A stretch of DNA of 64,000 nt, from the NCBI GenBank assembly GCA_030600545.1, contig JAUVLV010000004.1, positions 1 to 64,000 on the forward strand. The letters are read 5' to 3'. Both the position numbers and the translations under genes were made by a program. Position 1 is the stretch's first letter, and every line of letters begins with the position of its first letter. Positions 58,501 through 64,000 of this stretch are shown here, one piece after another. Source of the DNA: Candidatus Aegiribacteria sp. Lineage in GTDB: Bacteria; Fermentibacterota; Fermentibacteria; Fermentibacterales; JCC-6. Under the pieces are notes generated by a model that had not been told where the DNA came from, searched no databases, and worked only from the letters and a program-made list of their open reading frames with translations.

Positions 58501-59296
58501 AGAATTCAGTATAGACTGCTTTATTCCTCTGCAATCAACCATCGGCGATATGGCTCGGGCGGGAGCACAAACACTATCCGGCCAGTCCATTAAATCCGGA
58601 GCTGAAGATCCTTCTGTTCTCGTTCAGGGAACACCATCAGGCAATGATCTTGAAGGACCCTCCGTAAGCATGTGGATAAGAGGTTACGAAGGTATCCAGA
58701 ATCCTGAACTGACGGGAGATGTAACCCTTGAAGCCGAAATCAGTGATTCAAGCGGTATTTGCCTGCTCGGGGGTTCGGGAAAAGAACTCAATCTGTTCAT
58801 AGACGGTAACGGGAACAATGTAAGTTCGTATTTCGCTTACAAAAGAGGGAGTTCGGTTACCGGTGAGCTTGTATATACAATTGAAGCTTTATCAACCGGG
58901 GAACATACACTGATACTCTGGAGTGTTGATGGCCTGGGTAACGGTTCAATGGATACGCTGGACCTTAGAATTCTTGAAAACAGCGATCTTGCTATTACCG
59001 AAGCTGTTGTGTATCCTAACCCCGGGAACGGCAGGAGGTGTTTCAGCTTTCGCGTATCCGAGGATGCTCAGGTAACGGTTTCCATATTTACAGTGGCAGG
59101 AACCAGAATAGAAGAGCTTGCCCGGATCTGCAGCCAGGGCTACAACCAGATACTGTGGGATGGTTTGGATCACGATGGAGACACGATTGCTTCGGGTCCT
59201 TACATTTACAAAATTAATGCTGAAGCTCTGGGCACTTCCGTATTTAGCAGAATAGTAGAAAAATTCGGTATACTAGCTGTAACCAGGGAGGATTGA
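55523..59296 (+). CDS. Second gingipain-like (C25) cysteine peptidase with FlgD/T9SS-like C-terminal domain
   Basis: 'LLYQGHGSADQIAHEVLM' and 'SFWGTCDVGHFDNPG'; C-term 'VYPNPGNGRRCFSFRVS...VSIFTVAGTRIEE...YNQILWDGLDHDGD...SGPYIYKIN'; 4-nt overlap with sirtuin. Confidence 0.88.
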   Translation: MMMYLLLLYISASHLAAPVSIDPSSGYSTVLTFEDPFLISTDNGGYLVFEGVPTRFAAGEPIRPSLTLFIPIPNGVEPELRYSAESYKSTGIGYSEIRTPAISGEGLNTIEINADPVSPADRHVVLNGIIPLAGTRLAMVTVFPIAGENSSSYASRIDLQLYWAHAPGGISVEENSLLRLIAPEDCLFWRNGADGTDESIFWGKPWARIAIGNTGGYTISGNDLENFGCQIIGSPCISLRLFTGPGLMFSNEPEDSHELSEVAFIVTDHNGDGLFDGEDSVEFFGRGLSRWEVSDHEVLRLQHRYATHNIYWLTWGAEDGRRIDEISGQPDSSPEWGNTILTDIWLREEHIWMPRYENTTGWIWESISEGESITVPFQVSGSGRSTLRISVITDSSQSHTVVVSMNGNEILTDTWYSSGARTLDIDSLQLSGYCNLEIKLVENTGECILGLVSVHVEYPDQPGDLAGRALFPFREKAGRYNFRTSVSTSECSVYDVSNFNSPALITGAEYAGGQLEFSYNVDSSSAMILMNPGDWLSPDSVVSASPGRLTGTVSDGDRLIVVHPSMYSGIWGIENLSTEQGYNPVIATTSEIYAEFGQGVADPGAIRSAVRWGIDNWSSGLQGVILAGDGHYDFLGFSTTQPVMIPPWIELGSNQNNCIDDMYVMVHEDASLPEVPIARIPADNLSQMGTCTAKLFAYITGQSSGTWMNRALITADDEWGQGSSWNETGHTLNSELITEEVLPRTMSREKFYLIEYPWPPGQWTPDGPHPEKPEARESFIETLNQGFLFLLYQGHGSADQIAHEVLMLGEDVGSLSNGHRLPVSFWGTCDVGHFDNPGSDAIGETLVLHPAGGCISSVAATRGTYGPSNYRYFRSVIDSLCLHQDLSVGDAVWQSKLVLGSYSNNRFYVMFGYPDMSLPLPESDGSITITGDTLRSGELNTITGNGFQNEGLTFIEILESSWNTVYTCLGGFQIPYIRYGGTAYNGTQIVEGGEFSIDCFIPLQSTIGDMARAGAQTLSGQSIKSGAEDPSVLVQGTPSGNDLEGPSVSMWIRGYEGIQNPELTGDVTLEAEISDSSGICLLGGSGKELNLFIDGNGNNVSSYFAYKRGSSVTGELVYTIEALSTGEHTLILWSVDGLGNGSMDTLDLRILENSDLAITEAVVYPNPGNGRRCFSFRVSEDAQVTVSIFTVAGTRIEELARICSQGYNQILWDGLDHDGDTIASGPYIYKINAEALGTSVFSRIVEKFGILAVTRED

Positions 59297-60444
59297 TATT
59301 GACTGATTCGTCCAGCGACAAAATTGACTGGCTCTGGAAACAGGTTGAACAGGCAACAGAAGAGAAGAACAATGAAATCGTCAGGGAAAGCTTGGATAGG
59401 CTTCTTGCCGACCCTTCCATCAAGAATACATCCGATGAAGATCTTGCGATACTAAATCTAAGTCAGCTTGATATCGACGAGGGACGTTCGAGGGAAGCCG
59501 CTCTTCGTCTGTCCGATTTCAAATGGCATGGCGTACCCGGTCCCGCGGGGCTGCTGCTTGTTTCAGATGCTTATCTCAAACTCGAATGGTTTGAGCAGGC
59601 AAGGGAAGCCCTTGAAGATTATCTGAAGCTGATTCCTGAGGATCTTGATGCTAGACGAAAACTCGGACTGGTCCATCTCATGCTGAACAACGATGAAGAA
59701 GCCCAGCGAATTCTTCTTGCAACAGCCAGGAGGGAAAAGTACAGAATCCCGACTACTTTAACCTATCTGGCGATGCTTGAAGCGAAATCGGGCAGAATTG
59801 AGGAAAGCCTTCATCTCCTTCTGCAGGCCAGAGAACTCGCTCCTTTTGATGAGAAGATCGAGCATACTCTCCTGCGAATTGAATCACTAAGGGTCAGCCT
59901 GAAAAGGAAAGCCCTTCACCATGAAGATCTTCCCATAGAGGACCTTGTTGCCGGCATGGTAAGCGGTATAATGGAACTCCACGGCTACTCCCGCGAGAAA
60001 TCAAAGCAGGCTCTTGATGTATGGAACAGGTTCTGCTCGGTTGTTGTTCCCCAGGGCAGGAAACCTGCCATTTGGGCAGCAGCCCTTGAGTACGCAGTAA
60101 CAAAATATGGTCCCCATTTCACCCAGAAGCAGCTGGCTGATGAATACGGAGTATCAGCATCGCAGCTCGGCGAACACTATCATACCCTCTCTGAGGCGAT
60201 GGATCTCGATTCACTGGTTAATACGGATCTTCTTGGTGAGACCGAGAAGGAAGGCTACGGGCTTCATAGCCTTGTTCGCAGGGAAGAGATGGCGGAAGTA
60301 ATAGCCACAATTGCTGGAAAACTGGACGAGTTTGACGGTCCGGGGGAAGTCTGCTCCTGGGTATTCGAAAGAATTGAACCACTTAACGAAACCGAGCGGC
60401 GCGAGATAGAGGATTTCCTCAGCTACATATGGAAGAGGAAATAG
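59293..60444 (+). CDS. TPR protein with C-terminal cyclin/TFIIB-like helical domain
   Basis: TPR repeats 'LLVSDAYLKLEWFEQAREALEDYLKLIPEDLDARRKLGLVHL'; then 'IWAAALEYAVTKYGPHFTQKQLADEYGVSASQLGEHYHTL'; 4-nt overlap. Confidence 0.7.
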   Translation: MILTDSSSDKIDWLWKQVEQATEEKNNEIVRESLDRLLADPSIKNTSDEDLAILNLSQLDIDEGRSREAALRLSDFKWHGVPGPAGLLLVSDAYLKLEWFEQAREALEDYLKLIPEDLDARRKLGLVHLMLNNDEEAQRILLATARREKYRIPTTLTYLAMLEAKSGRIEESLHLLLQARELAPFDEKIEHTLLRIESLRVSLKRKALHHEDLPIEDLVAGMVSGIMELHGYSREKSKQALDVWNRFCSVVVPQGRKPAIWAAALEYAVTKYGPHFTQKQLADEYGVSASQLGEHYHTLSEAMDLDSLVNTDLLGETEKEGYGLHSLVRREEMAEVIATIAGKLDEFDGPGEVCSWVFERIEPLNETERREIEDFLSYIWKRK

Positions 60445-60461
60445 GCAGGACCGGGTCTGAA

Positions 60462-63400
60462 ATGAGTTATTCTGCAATTCTCATTCTATCGTACATGTTG
60501 ATTTTGACTCCTGGCATAGATGCCGAAGTCCCGTCCTACCATATCATCTGCGATCAGAATGAATTCGACAACATGATCTCGAATTGGGAAGAAGAAATCG
60601 AGATCAATTGTACTGTTGAAAGAGATGGTACTCTTTACCAGAATGTGAAAATGAGGCTAAGAGGAGATTCTTCTCGCGGATACCCAAAAAAATCCTTCAG
60701 AATAACATTTTTCCTAACTCAGCTTCTGGACGGTCGACAGAAATGGAATTTCAACGCCGAGTATCTTGATCGTTCATACATGCATTCTTACCTGTTTGCC
60801 TTCATCATGAAGAGGCTTGATTACCCGTGTTTTAATGTTGATTATGCCAGAGTATATGTAAATAACGAGTATCGAGGACTCTATATCAGAACAGAACCCT
60901 ACGATTCCCTGTTCCTTATTGAAAACTTACTTGATCCCGAGGGTAATCTCTACAAGGCGGCAACGGATGGTTCATGTCTCAGTGCTTACGATGACGTTGA
61001 AGAAGTGTGGACAAAAGAAACAAATACATCGTCAGGCTGGAATGATCTGTACCAGCTTATTGAAGATCTGGATACTCTTTCTTCCGACAATTATCTGGAA
61101 TTCGCAGCAGAACGATTTGATATGAATGATCTGCTGACCATCATAGCGGTGAACTGGCTTACATCCAATTACAGTACATACTATCACAATTACTTTCTTT
61201 ACCATGACGTACGGAATACGGGAATGTGGACGATGCTCCCGTGGGATGTGGATAAAACGTTCGACAGCTACAATTACGGGCTATATACCTGGGGAGCACA
61301 TTTTAACTGGCCCGATAATCCTCTGCTGGATAAACTTCTTCTGAACGACTATCTGCTTGCACTGGCATTTCAGCGCCTTGATGAAATTTGTATACAGGTA
61401 TTTAACACGGATACGCTTTTCAACGTAATAGATTCTCTAGTCATTGAACTGGAAGACGCGGTTTCAGAAGATACTTATGATGATGTTGCTGATCTTGATG
61501 AGTTTTATGAAGCGATTGAAATTTTGAAATATCTCCCAATTTACAAAAGACCATCCAGTCTTCGAGGTCAGTATAACGATTGTCCAAGACCATTTATAAC
61601 AACCAGTAATCAAACCTGTGCAAGTCCTGATCTTTTTGCTTCCTGGAATCATGCCTGGGATCCTAATGGAGATCCAGTTACGTATACGCTGAGGGTGAGA
61701 AGATTCACCAGGCCGGGATATCCGGATTCAACCATGGTAGAATATGAAGGACTTACGGATACGTGTATTACTATATCAGGGCTCCCGCCAGGTAATTACG
61801 CCTGGGATGTAAGAGCGGTATCAACCTCGCGATATACCGTAGCTTTCAACCAGTACATGCCTTTTACAGTAGTACATGACTATACCGAACTGTCAGGAAC
61901 TCTGTCAGGTCATACTTTTCTGACTTCGGAAAACTCTCCATATGTAATCAACGGTGATATTTTAATTCCTTCGGGAAGCACAGTTTCTATTGAACCGGGC
62001 GCGGTACTCAGATTTGATGAGGACATAAGCATGATCTGTCAGGGGAATCTTTATGTGGAAGGTACTCCAGGTGATTCGGTAGTATTCTGCGCCAATATGG
62101 AAAACAAACCCTGGGGTGGAATAATGCTTACGGAAGGAGATGCGGAATTTACATATACAGTGTTCTCCGGGTCTAATGGCTTCAGTGCCGGGAGTCAGTA
62201 TAGAGCCTGTATTGAATCCGATAAGGCTAACTTGATGTTTGAATCCTGTCTTTTCCGGAATAATCACGGATGTCTCCATTTATCAGAAGGCTCTGTCTAC
62301 ATGAATAATTGTGATCTTACAGGCTGGAATTCTGCAGAGTTATTTTTCATGAATGAAGGAGAATCGGCCACAATACAGAACAGCAGTTTCGGCAATATGG
62401 TCAATCCCCCTTCATCCCATCATGACGGAGTGGAATTTCAGAATTGTCTGACCGGGGAATATATTGTCAGAAACTGCAACGTGTTCAACATTGAAGGTGA
62501 TGCCTTTGATGCCAACAGCAGCACACTTATTCTTGAGGACAACAGGGTTTGGAATGTTACTGATAAAGGTTTTTCTATAGGAATTGGTGCTGTTGGAAGT
62601 GATATATCCGATGTTGACTTGACCGGAAACATCATATCCGATTGCTATATCGGTATCGCAGTCAAGGATGATTCCTATGCCGGAATAACCGGCTGTACAA
62701 TTAGTGATTGCGATATCGGAATAAGAGCTTACAACAAAACCGCGGGTTCAGGCGGGGGAAATGCAACTGTAACAAATTCAATATTAGATTCCAATTCAAC
62801 TGTCTTCAGTATCGAAGATGGTTCCGTTGTAGCAGTGAATTACAGCCTGACAGGAAATAGCGAACCATGGGAGGGTGAAGGCAATATCGCGGAAAACCCC
62901 GAGTTCGCAGGCTGGGGCGATTATCACCTGTCGTACAACTCTCCCTGTATTGATACCGGATCTCCACTGATTGAGGATCCTGACGGAACCAGATCCGATA
63001 TGGGCGCCGTATTCTTTCCCCAGGTATTCGACGGACTGGTCATCAATGAGATTCAATCGGTGAATGATACCACAATAGCGGACAATTACGGCGAATACAA
63101 TGATTGGTTAGAAATTTACAACGGTACCGGATACGATTGCGACCTGAGCTGGCTGTACGTCTCGGATGATCCTTCTGATCTTGGAAGATATCAGTTTCCA
63201 GTCGGAACCGTAATTTCATCCGGGGATTTTCTCGTGGTCTGGGCGGATGAACAACCGTGGCAGAATGGATACCATCTGCCTTTTCGTCTTTCTGGTAATG
63301 GAGACAGTCTTTACGTTTCAAGGCAACCAGCAGAAGCCCAGATGGACATCCCCGGATCTACCAGCAGCGATACGCCCAGACTTATTGACTTCAAGTATTT

Positions 63401-63800
63401 CGGCGCCATCCCTCCCGATGTTTCTTTCGGTAGAATACCCGATGGAGGGGCGGAATGGAGTATCCTTGAATTCTGCACGCCCGGGTGGTCGAATTCCATT
63501 CCACATGTGGATACAGGTTACCTTCAGGTTTCAAATCCATTTCCAAATCCGGTATTTTCAAGCTCCGTGACCTTGGATATAACAGTTAATGCCGGCCAGA
63601 CGGTGGTTTCGGTTTACGATCTTGCTGGAAGGCTTGTGGATGTGGTAATGGATGAATACCTTGAAACTGGAGATCACCGTGTTTACTGGGACAGGATCCA
63701 GGAAAACAGCGGTTATGCCCCGACGGGAATTTACCTGATCCAAGTAAGGCATTCCGCAGGTCTGTCGGAAAGCAGAAAAATTATTATTCTTGACGAATAG
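60462..63800 (+). CDS. Secreted CotH-kinase-fold protein with beta-helix, lamin-tail (LTD) and T9SS-like C-terminal domain
   Basis: 'VKMRLRGDSSRGYPKKSFRITF', 'MWTMLPWDVDKTF' (CotH); beta-helix 'NCDLTGWNSAELFF...'; LTD 'LVINEIQSVNDTTIADNYGEYNDWLEIYNGT'; C-term 'NPFPNPVFSSSVTLDITV...VVSVYDLAGRLV'. Confidence 0.88.
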   Translation: MSYSAILILSYMLILTPGIDAEVPSYHIICDQNEFDNMISNWEEEIEINCTVERDGTLYQNVKMRLRGDSSRGYPKKSFRITFFLTQLLDGRQKWNFNAEYLDRSYMHSYLFAFIMKRLDYPCFNVDYARVYVNNEYRGLYIRTEPYDSLFLIENLLDPEGNLYKAATDGSCLSAYDDVEEVWTKETNTSSGWNDLYQLIEDLDTLSSDNYLEFAAERFDMNDLLTIIAVNWLTSNYSTYYHNYFLYHDVRNTGMWTMLPWDVDKTFDSYNYGLYTWGAHFNWPDNPLLDKLLLNDYLLALAFQRLDEICIQVFNTDTLFNVIDSLVIELEDAVSEDTYDDVADLDEFYEAIEILKYLPIYKRPSSLRGQYNDCPRPFITTSNQTCASPDLFASWNHAWDPNGDPVTYTLRVRRFTRPGYPDSTMVEYEGLTDTCITISGLPPGNYAWDVRAVSTSRYTVAFNQYMPFTVVHDYTELSGTLSGHTFLTSENSPYVINGDILIPSGSTVSIEPGAVLRFDEDISMICQGNLYVEGTPGDSVVFCANMENKPWGGIMLTEGDAEFTYTVFSGSNGFSAGSQYRACIESDKANLMFESCLFRNNHGCLHLSEGSVYMNNCDLTGWNSAELFFMNEGESATIQNSSFGNMVNPPSSHHDGVEFQNCLTGEYIVRNCNVFNIEGDAFDANSSTLILEDNRVWNVTDKGFSIGIGAVGSDISDVDLTGNIISDCYIGIAVKDDSYAGITGCTISDCDIGIRAYNKTAGSGGGNATVTNSILDSNSTVFSIEDGSVVAVNYSLTGNSEPWEGEGNIAENPEFAGWGDYHLSYNSPCIDTGSPLIEDPDGTRSDMGAVFFPQVFDGLVINEIQSVNDTTIADNYGEYNDWLEIYNGTGYDCDLSWLYVSDDPSDLGRYQFPVGTVISSGDFLVVWADEQPWQNGYHLPFRLSGNGDSLYVSRQPAEAQMDIPGSTSSDTPRLIDFKYFGAIPPDVSFGRIPDGGAEWSILEFCTPGWSNSIPHVDTGYLQVSNPFPNPVFSSSVTLDITVNAGQTVVSVYDLAGRLVDVVMDEYLETGDHRVYWDRIQENSGYAPTGIYLIQVRHSAGLSESRKIIILDE

Positions 63801-63883
63801 TCCGGTATATTTTCCTGACTGATTAAATTGTAATATAAGGTGTAAGATATTAAGCACCATAAAAAAGAAAACAGGAGGTTGTT

Positions 63884-64000
63884 GTGCTGCTTTTTTCAAT
63901 ATTCATTTCGCTTGTGATGGTTGCGCCGGGAGATATCGTTATCAGTGAGATCATGTACAATCCGGACGGTCCGACTCTGGGTGCCGATGATCAGTACGAA
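63884..64000 (+). CDS. N-terminus of secreted lamin-tail-domain protein (partial, runs off right edge)
   Basis: GTG start after acaggaggttgtt; VLLFSIFISLVMVAPGDIVISEIMYNPDGPTLGADDQYE. Confidence 0.75.
   Translation, partial: MLLFSIFISLVMVAPGDIVISEIMYNPDGPTLGADDQYE

Overview
The window is a gene-dense bacterial chromosome segment of about 50 genes with no CRISPR array, rRNA or transposase that I could see. It looks like a Gram-negative-type candidate-phylum bacterium: it has porin/Wzi-like outer-membrane proteins, gingipain-like (C25) peptidases with FlgD/T9SS-like C-termini, and CotH and lamin-tail proteins. The lineage is inference only. Housekeeping and metabolic content includes transketolase C-half, serA, tRNA-Phe, a queA/tgt/RumA block, guaB, hflX, lpdA-mazG and a three-subunit acyl-CoA carboxylase. 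There is also a glycosyltransferase/flippase cluster and several orphan signalling proteins. Main points for a second look: (1) two unrelated secreted proteins end in the same short tail, ALE-x2-TWGAIK-x3-stop, a candidate undescribed C-terminal sorting signal; (2) a four-gene membrane operon of unknown function (1695-5342); (3) two 1257-aa C25 peptidases flanking a sirtuin in an overlapping-gene operon that continues into a TPR protein and a CotH/beta-helix/LTD protein; (4) decayed genes at 37138-37500, 45455-45615 (relic of a second radical-SAM gene) and 45585-46440 (frameshifted nucleotidyltransferase); (5) a pseudokinase-TM-LytR_C fusion; (6) three genes whose conserved N-termini lack a usable ATG/GTG/TTG start. 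All calls come from reading the sequence and supplied ORFs; no searches were run.
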